Assembly (NCBI RefSeq): GCF_958298935.1
Contig: NC_084928.1
Location: forward strand, 17,763,501 to 17,827,500
Direction of reading: 5' to 3'
Length of the DNA: 64,000 nucleotides
DNA from: Phragmites australis
Lineage: Eukaryota; Streptophyta; Magnoliopsida; Poales; Poaceae
A model generated the notes under the pieces. The model was not told the origin of the DNA, searched no databases, and worked only from the letters and a program-made list of their open reading frames with translations. Of the stretch, positions 23,531 to 34,500 are shown one piece after another. The position numbers were made by a program, and so were the translations under genes. Positions within the stretch are counted from its first letter, which is position 1. Each line of letters opens with the position of its first letter.

Positions 23531-23803
23531 GAATAAGTTTACTGTAGCAATTATAAGTGGTGATTCGTGGTTAGAATCAATGCTCATTATTAGTAGCGGT
23601 TCATGGTTAGAACCGGCATTGATACATCAGCGCTAGTTTATAACACAAACCAGTATTGATAGTTCGTATCAATGTTGGTTTTTAATGGCTCGATCATTGT
23701 TCAGCTGTGAGAGTTTAAGAATCGACAATAATACATTTTTAATAACAGTTCTTGCACAACTAATACTGATAAATCATTATCTATAATCGATTCTGTAGTA
23801 CTG

Positions 23804-25105
23804 TATAATAGCTTTGTTGATGCATTTATAATTAGCACAATTTCCGTGTCTATAACTGTGGGAACATTAGCCAACCCGTGTCTGTCTGTGATTGTTTTGT
23901 ACACGTCAAAAGCTGAAAGGAAGTCTGGCACGCAGGATCCAGTGATGGCGACATGGTGCACGTCGAATAACCATCTCTCAAGATGCGGCAAACCCGGCCG
24001 GGCCGGCTGCATACAAGATCCTGTGCTCACATGAACCTTTTCCCCCTCTCTCTCTGGGTTTGGAATATTCGTAGACTGGACCTCCAGATTGCTCTAGGAG
24101 CACTGCGCGTGGATTTCATACTTGATTAGGAAGATTATTTGTTTTTTTACAGTATGATCTAGTATAGTAATAGATCAGGTTGACAATAAGTCTACAATGG
24201 AACAACTTCACTGCACACCAAGTAAAAAGACAGACAAGTCTGTAACAACAATAGCAAATTAAATGAGCAAAGTCCTAGAATAAACTTGCAGCCCTACTTG
24301 AAATTAAGATATTGGAGTTGTGAACATGCGATTACATGCTGTGCTTAGAGAAAAGAACGAATACAAAATGCTGCAAAATATATGTCAACGGTTAATCCGC
24401 ACTGTACATTTGTTGGCAATCCCGTCATTGTCGTCCCCCATGCACAATGCTACTTCTTTCTCTCCAACTACAACCAATTAGGTGTTAGCCTTATCAATTG
24501 GTCCTTATTATTGGCTTTCTAAGAGCATCTCCGGTAGGGTGGCTATCTAATTTGGCATAGGAAAATTTAGACACCGAGCACAAAAACGTAGCTTCAGCAG
24601 AGCAGCTAGCTATACATCTTGCCATCACTGTAGCCTCGCCATCTAGCTCCTTTGGCCGCACAGCCGCCTCTGTTTCCGCACACAGACTTCGGTCGCCCGC
24701 CTTGCCGAGCACCTCCCCGCCGAGCGGCTCAATGCTAAGGCTGCAGGGAGCTAGAGCTGCTAGTGGATTCAGCTAAGGGGGCGCACGGTTCTAGTGCCCC
24801 TGCCTCTCTATGGACAGGTTATGGGGCCCCTGCCTCTGGTCGCTACTGATATATAATGAACATTAGATTGTGCGTGAGCTGAAATTTGTGAATAATAGTT
24901 TGTGTGTGAGCTGAAATTTGTGTGTGCTACTACTATATTGATTAATTCATGGTGATATGCACTTATATTTGCCGCTACTACTTGCATACTTGGTGTAGTT
25001 TTTATGGTGCACATGAACTGTTCGATGAAATACCACTTAGGGTTAAATCAGTGCAAAATTGACATTTACTTTGTGTTGAATTTGCTAAAGAATATGGATC
25101 ACTAT
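23804..25105. other. Intergenic DNA, no gene recognised
   Basis: No coding similarity is recognised. At 24521 the sequence AAGAGCATCTCCGG resembles a common grass MITE terminus, but I found no matching second end. A short imperfect duplication containing GAGCTGAAATTTGTG lies at 24875-24925. The right edge is the ACTAT target duplication (25101-25105) of the next element. Confidence 0.6.
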
Positions 25106-26416
25106 TGTCGGTGGGTGACTCCGCAAGCGGGGATCCTGAGGGACCCCCTTTGAGATTCGGCCGGGAGGCTGATTCTGGATCTACCTCGTATGTGGATTTA
25201 ATGCGAGTATGTGAGATGTAGGTGGAACGGATGATCAGCTGCTAGTGGGAGTAAATGCTTGAGGGATTTTAGACAGGTTCGGGCCGCGCGGAGCGTAATA
25301 CCCTACTCCTGTGTGTATGCTATTAATGCTCTTGGAATGCCTCTCTCTAGATCTCTGTATTACAAGGTTTTTTGTCTAAGTCTAGAGCTTCGGTATTGCT
25401 TTGAGCTTGGTGAACCTCTTCTCAGTTTCTCAGACTTGTGTGCTGTGTGCTTCAGCTTGTTCAGGCTTCTACTTCAGCTTGTTCTTCTCCGGAGTGCAGC
25501 CCCCTTTTTATCCTGTTGGGGGAGGCTTGGCGTGCCCAGAAAGGAGGGCACGAGTTCCCATGAGCCATAAATGGAAAGCAAATATCATGGGGATGTAGTT
25601 TGATGTTACAGAAGGTTGAAAATGCCTCCTCAGCCGGTCTTGTTGCTCATTACGCTAACTTTAGCAGGTGCAGGGGGGCCCACCGGGCAGCCGCCGAGCA
25701 ACCCCGCATGCTTGCCCGGTCAGAGCAGGTCTGACACAGCAGGGCGGCAGGCGATATGCCTCGAGACTAGCGATGATATCTCCAAGCTGTTTCCCTTATG
25801 GGCCCCGCAGGGTGACGCGTGTGGGGACCCATCGCAACGTATTCCCGCCAGACGGTGGTAGGGACTGACGTACTTAGTACGATAGGCGTGGGGGGAGTGG
25901 TTGGAAGTGACAGGTCACACTCCCTCCTCCCTCTTAAATGCAGCATCGGGCCTCTCACCAATTGACACCTCACCGTTGAACCCTTGTGGGGTCCACCGGC
26001 AAGGGGCTTCTCAGGTCCTCGGGGAACTCTGGGTGCTCGGAGATTACTGTTCATAGCCCTGAGCGCCCTCTCCCGGATATGTTTCTTCTTGGTCCACGGT
26101 GAACTCCGGGCACTCGGGGACCACTGTTCATGGCCCCGAGCACCCCTCCCGGAACTGGCTCTTCTCAGGTCATTGGGGAACTCTGGGTACTCGGGGACTA
26201 CTGTTCATGGCCCCGAGCACCCCTCCCAGAACTGTGTCTTCTCGGGTCCTCGGGGAACTACGGATACTCGGGGACCACTGTTCATGGCCCCGAGCACCCC
26301 TCCCGGAACTAGGTCTTCTCGGGCCTCGGGGAGATGGTCCCCGAGGGAAGGCGCCACGTGGCATTTGCTGTCCTAGCCTCGGGACTCGGGGACCCCTGGT
26401 TCCCATGTCACCGACA
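25106..26416 (-). repeat. Tat-A 3' LTR (1311 bp)
   Basis: Ends are TGTCGGTG and CACCGACA, an 8-bp perfect inverted repeat. It aligns along its whole length with 37491-38794. Four 77-bp tandem units lie near its right end (26019-26330). Confidence 0.95.
26019..26330. repeat. 77-bp minisatellite in the Tat-A 3' LTR, four copies
   Basis: Units share GGGGAACTCNGGGTACTCGG, ACTGTTCATGGCCCCGAGC and ACCCCTCCCGGAACT. The anchor ACTGTTCAT falls at 26046, 26123, 26200 and 26277, an exact 77-bp period. The length is not a multiple of three, so open frames here are by-products. Confidence 0.93.
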
Positions 26417-26432
26417 GCAGCCCTCAGGCCCA
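26417..26432 (-). other. Tat-A polypurine tract
   Basis: The minus strand reads GGGCCTGAGGGCTGC directly before the 3' LTR. It is purine-rich but interrupted, in the place expected for plus-strand priming. Confidence 0.55.
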
Positions 26433-26636
26433 TCGGCAGGCGATGGCCCAGAGACTGCGGATGGGGCCCTATTTCTTCGAGGCCGATCACAGCATCGGTG
26501 CCACGTGGCTTGTCGTTAGGCACCAAAATCTTGCGGTCTTTGCAGTCTTTTTGGCCTAGGCTCTTGGTACGGCCTAGGTGGGAAACCGAAAGGACGCGTG
26601 CCCTTCCGACTTCCGAGGGGAGTGATAACGAGGCGG

Positions 26637-26760
26637 GAGGCGCGCGTGGCAACCGCGTGGATCGAGGGTGGTGCGCCTGGCAACCGCGCAGATTGAGGGA
26701 GATGCGCCTCGCAAATTACGCCGAGGAATGTGCCATTTGAATTCCCCATGATATAAAGAG
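26637..26760 (+). promoter_or_regulatory. Promoter of antisense gene A: 31-bp repeats and TATA box
   Basis: A 31-bp unit containing TGCGCCTGGCAACCGCG is repeated, with GGCAACCGCG at 26648 and 26679 and a decayed third copy at about 26709. About 30 bp further on is ATATAAAG (26751-26758), a good plant TATA box. The start codon of the antisense gene follows 150 bp later (26908). Promoter activity is inferred from layout. Confidence 0.6.
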
Positions 26761-26907
26761 GAGAGGGGCAACGAACCGTTACCCCCCACGCCATTCTTGC
26801 GGTTGCCATCCTCTGCCTTCGTCTTCCTTGCGCACCGGGAGCTCTCTCTTCAGCCCGCGACGCGTCTTGCTTCTAGCCTCTTCCAGCACACTCCCCACCC
26901 CCAAAAA

Positions 26908-29882
26908 ATGCCGAGAGCAGGAAGCAGCCATCGGGATGCGTCGAGCGCCAACAGCGTCCTGCCGAAGTCCCACCTCATGAATGAGGAGGGGGCAGAGAAG
27001 GTCCGCAAGTTGATGGTTCCCGCTGGTCAGCGGGAGGCGTCAGTGGTGACGCCAGCCAAATTTCCACCCTCCACGCGCAGGCTGGGACGGATCATGATCT
27101 TCGTGTCTTTCGTCGCCACCGGGCTGAGTCCGAACTCGGTGGTCATCCTGGCGATCTTCGCCCACTTCTGCCGGCATTCTTCATCCTTCGAGCGGTCAGG
27201 AAGAAGAAGGGATCTGACGAGGTGGAGGTTGTCAGCTGCTACAACTTACGCCTGCGGGAGGGACTCGGCGACGTCTACATCCCGCAGGTGCTGCACGGCA
27301 AGTGGGATGACTGGCGCCGGGACTGAGTTTACGTCGACATCAGTCCCCACGACCACCTCTCGCTGCCCCAAACACCAGCGGAGCCCCACATGCCGATCTG
27401 GGAAGTGGCCGCTGCGGAGGACGAGCGCCTATGACCGGTGCTAAACTGTATCGAAGACCTACGTCGGGCAGGGCTTACCTCGCTCATGGTGGTCGCCGAT
27501 TACCTGCGCCGCCGTCTGGGCTCTCTGCGGGAGCGCGCCCGCTTCTCCTGGATGTACACCGGTCCGGGCGACTTGACGAGGACCTGCATAGGCGAGGAGG
27601 GTGACCTCGATAAGGGGGCCCTGGCGACCTTGCTGAAGGTGGTGACCGGCGTCGACGACCTTGCCCGGGCGGTCCTGCCACGCGAGGAGCTGGCGCTTTG
27701 AGCAGACCCGGGCCGGGCGGCTCTGCAGGCGTCAATGCCGGCCTTCGACGCCCAGGGGCTGGTGGACCGTCCGGGGCACCGAGACCTTGGGACTCTGCAC
27801 ATCCCTGGGGCGGATGACGATGAAGGGCGGGGCGCCGCGGCTAAAGACAGCAGGCCACTGACCCGAGGCGACAAGGGGAAGTGTCCTCGGACATACATCC
27901 CTCAGCCATCCTCATCCTCGTCGCCGTCACCTCCATGACAACGGTCGACGGCAGGAGGCGCGATGGCAGGTCGAAGAGGCGGCCAGTCTTCGGGGGCGGA
28001 CTTTGGGGCGGAGGCTGGACCTAGGGCGCGGCAACCCAGGGGCCAAAGCCTGGCTGGCGGTGCAACAGCTGGCAGCCGGACCGGCCAGCCTTCGGAGGCA
28101 AGCTCCGGGGCGGCCACTGGGACCGACCCACGATGGCCCGAGGGCCAGAGCCCTCCCCCAAAAAGGAGGAGGGCAGAGCCCAGGCCTGAGCCGAAGCAGT
28201 AGGGCCCAGATTTGCAGATCCCGCAGTCCTGATGGCGGTACCGCGGGCCCAAAACTACATAAGCTCCCTTTCTGTCTCAAGCACATTTTGCCCAGATTTT
28301 TGCTAGTAACTAACCTGTTTTTGTTTCAGGCCGCCCAAGGACTTTGCAGGAGGTGAGAAGCCCCCGGAGCAGCCGAGGCCAGTCCTCATCCCTGAGTTGA
28401 GCGCACCGGCGGAGCCCGAGCTGAGGGCTCCGGCCAGCTCTGAGCCAAGAGCCCCGACCGGGCCCGAGCAGGGAGCCCCAGCTGGCCCAGCCCAGAGCCC
28501 TCCGAGGAAGGAGCGAACGGCCGCAGGGGAGGTGGTCACGACAAGGGCGGTGCCAGCGCGGCTGCTATCGGGGTCCCTGAGAGCCACTGCAAAAAGGGCT
28601 CGCAGGGGACCCAGCCCCTGGCCATCTTCTGGCGAGGCCCCGGAACCCCTCCCCGAGGTGCTGGGAAGCACCCGGGAGGTCATCGGGCGGCTTGAAGTGG
28701 CCGTTGCGGCAGAGCGGGCCGAGCTCGAAAAAGAGCGTGCCGCCCTGGTCGATGAGAGGGGCCGGCTAGAGGAGGACCGAAAGCTGGCTGAGACCCGCAT
28801 TGCCTCAGCCCGCTCGTCCTACGAGAAGTCCATGCGGGAGGTGGCCGAGGAGTGGGAGGCACTGGAGGAGGCCCGTGACGAGGCCTTCGCCGCGCAGGAG
28901 AAGGCCAGCCGCTTGGAGCGGCTCGCAGTGGAGCGCGACCAGCATCGAGGAGGCGTGCCGTAGAGCTGCTCGCTCACGAGCGGTAGGTGGCTTCTCGGGA
29001 GGAGGCAGCCAGCAAGAGGGAGGAGGCCGTGCAGTCTGCCCAGGTGGACCTGTGCCACCAGAACGATGAGCTCGAGCGTGGTCGTGCCGATGTCCTCCGC
29101 CGGGAGGCGCAGGTCGCGCTACGCAAGACAGACGTCGACATAACGTCGCTGGCGCTTGACACCCAAGAGCAATAGATCGCGCGGTGGGAGGCGGATGCCG
29201 ACTTGGCATCGTCAGCACTCACCACCCGGGAGGAGCTGGTCGCCAAGCGGGAGGCCGACCTGGCTGCCCAAGAGCAGGCCGTCAAGGCCCGGGCCGAGCA
29301 GCTGGAGCAAGCCCAGACTGAGGCGGCCGCCCAACACCGGGCGGTCTCGACTGCGAGGGGTATCCCTATCAGTGCCGCTAAAAGTACCAGCCTCGAGGCC
29401 CGGTTGGTGAACACTGAGGATGAGGTTGAGATCATCCTCTCAGAGTGGACGAATGTGAAGCTGATGATGCGGGACATCCTTCAGCCGACACGGGACTCCG
29501 TGGAGGAAGCTAGGCTTGGGCGCGTGTCCGTGGGTGACCATTTGCTGGACAAGGAGACGATAGGCCACATTGCCCTCGGGTTTGCAGAGATCGCCTGGCG
29601 CCTCGAGGCCCATCCTATCGCTGTCTAGGAGCTGGTGACCCGGGAGGGGCGTGCACTGGCCCAAGGAATGGCCGAGCACGTTCTCGCTTGCTACCGCAGC
29701 TGAGACCCTGCCTTCCCGCTGGATCTAGCCTGGCAGGGTGTGATTGAGGCAGAGGAAGCCGCCGCTCGGGAAGCCGTCCGTGACGTCGCCACCGAGGTGG
29801 TGGAATGTTTTGTGCGGGAGCGGGGCCCGAGCAGCGATAGCAGCAGCATCGCGTGCTCTCCTCCTGAGCCTGTAAATAGTTA
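26908..29882 (+). pseudogene. Tat-A antisense gene (PF04195-like domain plus coiled coils)
   Basis: It runs against the element, between 3' LTR and pol. The start at 26908 (MPRAGSSHR) follows a TATA box. The N-terminal part has GRIMIFVSFVATGL and LSPNSVVILAIFAHFC, like the 'putative gypsy type transposon' domain (PF04195) of many grass proteins. An internal deletion joins the two motifs. Next comes VVADYLRRRLGSLRERARF (about 27490), then Ser/Pro-rich linkers. A 3' splice site TTTTTGTTTCAG ends at 28329. The downstream part (28397-29628) is Glu/Ala/Arg-rich and strongly coiled-coil. The end near 29882 has CYRS, a stop, then DPAFPLDL, matching gene C. Frameshifts and stops (27434, 27699, 28961, 29173, 29626, 29701) make it a pseudogene. 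Cellular function of the family is unknown. Confidence 0.8.
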
Positions 29883-30059
29883 GGGTTTTTGTTTTTTGGA
29901 ATGGTATAAATATGGGAGTGATCCCCTTCTGAACGGTTCCTTTTAATATAATAGAAGCACCTCTTGGGATCGAAACTCCGCTCTGTTCTTGTTCCTTATG
30001 TTGTTTGCTTTTTGCTTGATGTCCTGAGAGGCATTGGCCGGGTCGAGCCCGGCAATCTT

Positions 30060-31430
30060 CCCCCGGGAAGTTAGGTTGCCCTGACCACTCATCGTTCATG
30101 TAGTGGGACCACCTGAGCGTCCAGCCCCCGAGCCCTCACAAGTCTGCAGCAGCTGAGTCAAAGAGACACTGACACAAACTTCTTTGTTCGGGAGACAAAG
30201 CCACCTGGCACAGTACATGCCATGACCAGTGAACGTTTTTTGCCCTGCAACCTCTCAAACAAATAGACCAGAGACGCGTGCGGGCGGAAATACGACCAAG
30301 AGTCCCCATGGTTAGGTGGTGTCCGGGGTAGGACTGACCGGGCCGAGCACCGACAGCCCGCCCCTGAGGTCTAGACGGTCCTGACCACTCATGTTCGAGC
30401 GGTAGGATTACACGAGAACCCAGAGGCTCGTTAGTGCTCGGGGTACTGCCAAGTCGGCCGGGCACCACGGCCACCATTAAGGACCTAGGTCAGCCATTGC
30501 CGCCTGTACGGTACATCGACTACTGTCTGTTTTTGTCATTCCTGAAAAGCGAGCACGTAGGTGGGATTTTGCGTGCAAGGAGACCATCTCACCGAACAGA
30601 TTAGCATGCGAGGGTCCCGAGGAATACTCGAGAACAATAGTTTATTGCGTGTATATGAAAGGAAATTCATATAACTTTAGTAACTCACCGGGTAGCTATC
30701 AGCCTTTCGGCCGACCGATCCAGGAAAGGGTAGATGCCCTGAGCTCGGGGCGCCCGGGAACTTGGGTTCCCTTGTGCAGAGCGCCTAAGCCCCCAGGACG
30801 TCCTTTTAGCACCCGAGCACTGCAAACCCGGTAATAGAACCTGGGGTCTAGGCGGTCCCGACCACTCATGTCCGAGCAGTAGGATTGCCCGAGGACCCCA
30901 GAGGCTTGAGCAGTGCCCCGGGCACTAAGGCCCTTGTAGCCGGGCTGCTTGGTTCTCGAGCATTGATCTGTAAGCTTGGAAAATAGGCAAAAAGTTCTTT
31001 GCTTAGTGCACTCTGTTAGTGCGGTACTCATTATAGACTGCTCTCGTTTTTGACCCGAGACCTCTCGAATGCCCGGACCAGCGAAGTGTACAGACAGAGG
31101 TATAACCAAGAGGTCCAATGGTTTGGTAGTGCCCAGGGTCGGACTGACCAGGCCGAGCACTGACAACCCGCCCCTGGGGTCTAGGCGGTACCGACCACTC
31201 ATGTTGGAGCAGTAGGATTACCCGAGAACCCAAGAGGCTCGGTAGTGCTTGGGGTACTGCCATGCAGCCGGGCACCACAGCCTACCACAACAGACTGAAG
31301 TCAGCAGTCACTGTTTACGCGCATACCGACCGGGATCCCTTTTTATCAGCGGGAAAAATGAGAGAGCGTGTTTTTCTCGCAAAAATCGAGCATCTCACCA
31401 AACAGATTAAACATATGGATCCCAGAGGAG
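30060..31430. repeat. Degenerate long tandem duplication in the Tat-A 3' region
   Basis: The phrase CGACCACTCATG or CTGACCACTCATG with GTAGGATTRCCCGAGRACC occurs near 30083, 30383, 30860 and 31193. It forms two paired blocks about 0.8 kb apart (about 30060-30640 and 30840-31430). The blocks also share GGACTGACCGGGCCGAGCAC and CATCTCACCRAACAGATTA. No protein is encoded. It separates the end of pol (31571) from the end of the antisense gene (29882). Variable tandem repeats in this position are known for Tat elements. Confidence 0.8.
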
Positions 31431-31570
31431 AAACTTAGAATATGAGTAATATGAGCGTATATTGACAATTTGTACAGAAATGCCAACTTACATGGTTGGT
31501 GGCAGCCCTCGGCCAACTTGGGTAGGGGGAAGGCCCCTGTCCTGGTTGGCCCGAGCACAAACAAGCTCAC

Positions 31571-34500
31571 CTAGGGATAAAACTTGCGCAGATGCTCGAT
31601 GTTCCACGTGTTTGGGAGAGGCTGCCCGTCCTCTATGGCTAGCCGAAACGAGCCTTGTCGGGGGCACCGGTCATGATGAAGGGGCCTTCACACATAGGGG
31701 AGAGTTTATTTTTTCCTTCGCGTGTCTGGGCGCATCGGAGAACTAGATCCCCAACCTCGAGTGACCGGGCTCGAATGTGGCGCTGATGATAGCGCCGCAG
31801 GCTCTGCTGGTATCTGGCAGCTCGGACGGCAGCTCGTCATCGATGCTCCTCCAAGTGATCAACGTCATCGCGTCTTCGTTTTTCCTGTTCACCTTCTGAG
31901 TAAACATTCACCCGAGGGGAGCCGAGCATGAGCTCGGAGGGGAGGACCGCCTCAGGACCATAAATGAGGAAGAACAGCGTCTCCCCAGTGGCCCGGCTTG
32001 ACGTGGTCCGGTTGGCCCATAACACAGCTGGCAGCTTGTCGATCCACCCTTTCCCATGCTTTGCCAGCACGTCGTAGGTCCGAGTTTTGAGCCCCTTTGG
32101 TATCTCAGCACTTGCACGCTTGGCTTGCCCATTGCTCCGAGGATGAGCGACAGAGGCAACGCAAAGCTTGATCCCGAGGTCCTCGCAGTATTCCCCGAAC
32201 AGGGCACTTGTGAACTGGGTGCCATTATCGGTGATGATCCTGTTCGGGACGCCGAAGCGACTTGTGATACCGCGGATGAATTGGATTGCTGTGTTCTTGG
32301 TAACCTTGACAACTGGGACCGCCTCCGGCCACTTGATGAACTTGTCGATGGTAACGTAGAGGTACTCATAGTCCCCGATCGCTCAGGGGAATGGACCCAA
32401 GATGTCCAACCCCCAGACCGCGAAGGGCCAAGACAGGGGGATGGTATGAAGAGCCTGAGCTGGCTGGTGAATCTGCTTTGCGTGTAACTGGCATGCCCTG
32501 CAGTGCCGAACCCACTCAGAAGCGTCCTGGAGAGTTGTAGGCCAGTATAAGCCTTGTCGAAAGGCCTTCCCGACCAGCGTGCGGAACGATGCATGGCCAC
32601 GCACTCGCTCTCATGGATCTCAGTGAGGAGCTCACTGCCTTCTGCACGGGTGATGTATTTTAGAAGGACACCATCCGTGCTGCGTCGGTAGAGATCCCCA
32701 TCTACTATGTCATAGCGTTTGGACTGCCGTGCAATCCTCTCCGCAGAGGCATCATCCCCGGGAAGGATGTTTTCTTTCAAGTACCCTCGGATCTCGTCGA
32801 TCCACGAGGCATCTTGAGAACCACTGGTAAGCGTAGTGCACTCACCGGGCGGCGGCACCCTGATGGGACCTCCCACTGAGGGTGCTTCCTGGGTTCCCCC
32901 AACTAGGCTCGAGGGTTCCCCTTCATCCTGTTTGGCAGGTAGGATGGATGGCCGTGTGAGCCTTTCTTCAAAGGTTCCAGCCGGAACGAGCGCCCAGGCA
33001 GAAGCTAGGCGGGAGAGGTCATCAGCCAGAGCGTTGTCGCGGTGAGGTATGTGCCGCAGCTCCAGGCTGTCGAAGTGCCGCTCCAGCCTCCTGAATTCCG
33101 CCACATACGTCGCCATCTGTGGGTCTGCGCACTGGTATTCCTTGGATACTTGGTTGACCACCAGATGGGAGTCTCCCTTAACGAGCAGCCACCGGATCCC
33201 GAGGCCCACCGCTGCTCGGAGGCCAGCAATGAGGCCCTCGTATTCCGCCATATTGTTGGTTGCACAGAAATGCAGCTGCACGACGTATTGGAGTACTTCA
33301 CCCGTTGGGAAGGTGAGCACCACTCCAGCCCCCACGCCTTTCAGCATGAGGGAGCTGTCAAAGTGCATGACCCAGTACCCGGGCCCGTCTTGCCCGGGGT
33401 ACACGGACAACTCTTCATTGTCGATCTCGGGGACCGGCGTCCACTCTGCCACGAAGTCGGACTGAGCCTAGCTTTTGATTGCTTGGCGGCTGATGAAGTG
33501 CAGATCGAATTTTGCGAGCTTGACCGCCCATTTGACGATACGCCCAGTGCCTTCTCGGTTCTGCAGGATCGGCCCCAGTCGGTATGTGGTTACCACCGAG
33601 ACCTTGTGCGCCTGGAAGTAGTGGCGCAGTTTCCTGGAAGCGATGAGCACTGCATAAAGCATCTTCTGTCCTTGAGGGTATCTTGTCTTGGCATCTCGGA
33701 GGACTTCACTGATGAAGTACACCAGTCACTGTATCCGGCGGGCCCGGACAGCGGCCTCGCTCGAGGACTTGTTACAGCCCCCGAGCTCGGCGCAGTGGTC
33801 AGGGCCGGCTGAGGTATTGGGCTCGACTCCCTGGTCGGGAGGAGCCGAAGTCTCGGGCTCGACTCCCTAGTTAGGAGGAGCCCCGAGACCTGTATGCTGC
33901 TCGGGGGCGGCCGAGAGCTCGGACCCAGCACCTTGCCCCGAGCACTCATCACGCTCCACCACTAGTACCATGCTCACGACCTAAGGAGTGGCCGAGACAT
34001 AGAGCACTAAAGGCTCGCCCTCGGAGGGGGCCACCAGTACGGGCGATGAGGTGAGATACTTCTTCAAGTCCTGGAAGGCCTGCTCGACCTCTGGTGTCTA
34101 GTTAAAATGACCGGTCTTCTTCAGCATTTTGAAGAGCGGGAGCCCTCGCTCTCCGAGCTTGGAGATGAAGCGTCCCAGGGCCGTCATGCAGCCAGCGAGA
34201 CGCTGGACCTCCTTGAGTCGAGCAGGGGGACGCATCTACTCGATGGCCCAGATCTTCTCTGGATTGGCTTCGATTCCTCGGTTGGAAACCAAGAAACCGA
34301 GGAGCTTGCCCGCGGGTGCCCCGAAGATGCACTTCTCGGGGTTGAGCTTCAGGAGGGTGGTGCGGAGACTACTGAAAGTCTCGGCTAAGTCTTCCAGCAG
34401 GGTGGCCCAGTCTCGGGACTTGACCACGAGGTCGTTGACATAAGCTTCGATATTGCGACCAACCTGCGTATTAAGGGTAATGCGCACGGCCCTCTGGAAT

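Larger units (their letters stand above)
7252..23803. mobile_element. CACTA-family element split by nested retrotransposons
   Basis: The left end at 7252 reads CACTACTACAGAAT. The reverse complement of 23790-23803 reads CAGTACTACAGAAT, a 14-base terminal repeat with one mismatch. Subterminal repeats such as GTGATGATTC and GGTTAGAACC resemble those of the element at 2869. Flanking trinucleotides are CAT (left) and TAT (right), so the 3-bp duplication is imperfect. Only 7252-7367 and 23285-23803 are CACTA sequence, about 635 bp together. The rest is the inserted Sirevirus and CRM-like elements. The two ends could instead come from separate related elements. Confidence 0.6.

Noticed and set aside
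24521..24540. MITE end AAGAGCATCTCCGG
   Set aside because: No inverted partner or target duplication found nearby; kept only as a note.
26099..26740. 213-residue plus-strand open frame
   Set aside because: It is produced by the 77-bp LTR repeats and continues past the LTR end. The period is not a multiple of three and no family is recognised.
33042..33812. 256-residue plus-strand open frame
   Set aside because: It lies opposite Tat-A RNase H and pol, which have clear motifs on the minus strand. Its own sequence has no domain pattern, so it is a GC-rich shadow frame.
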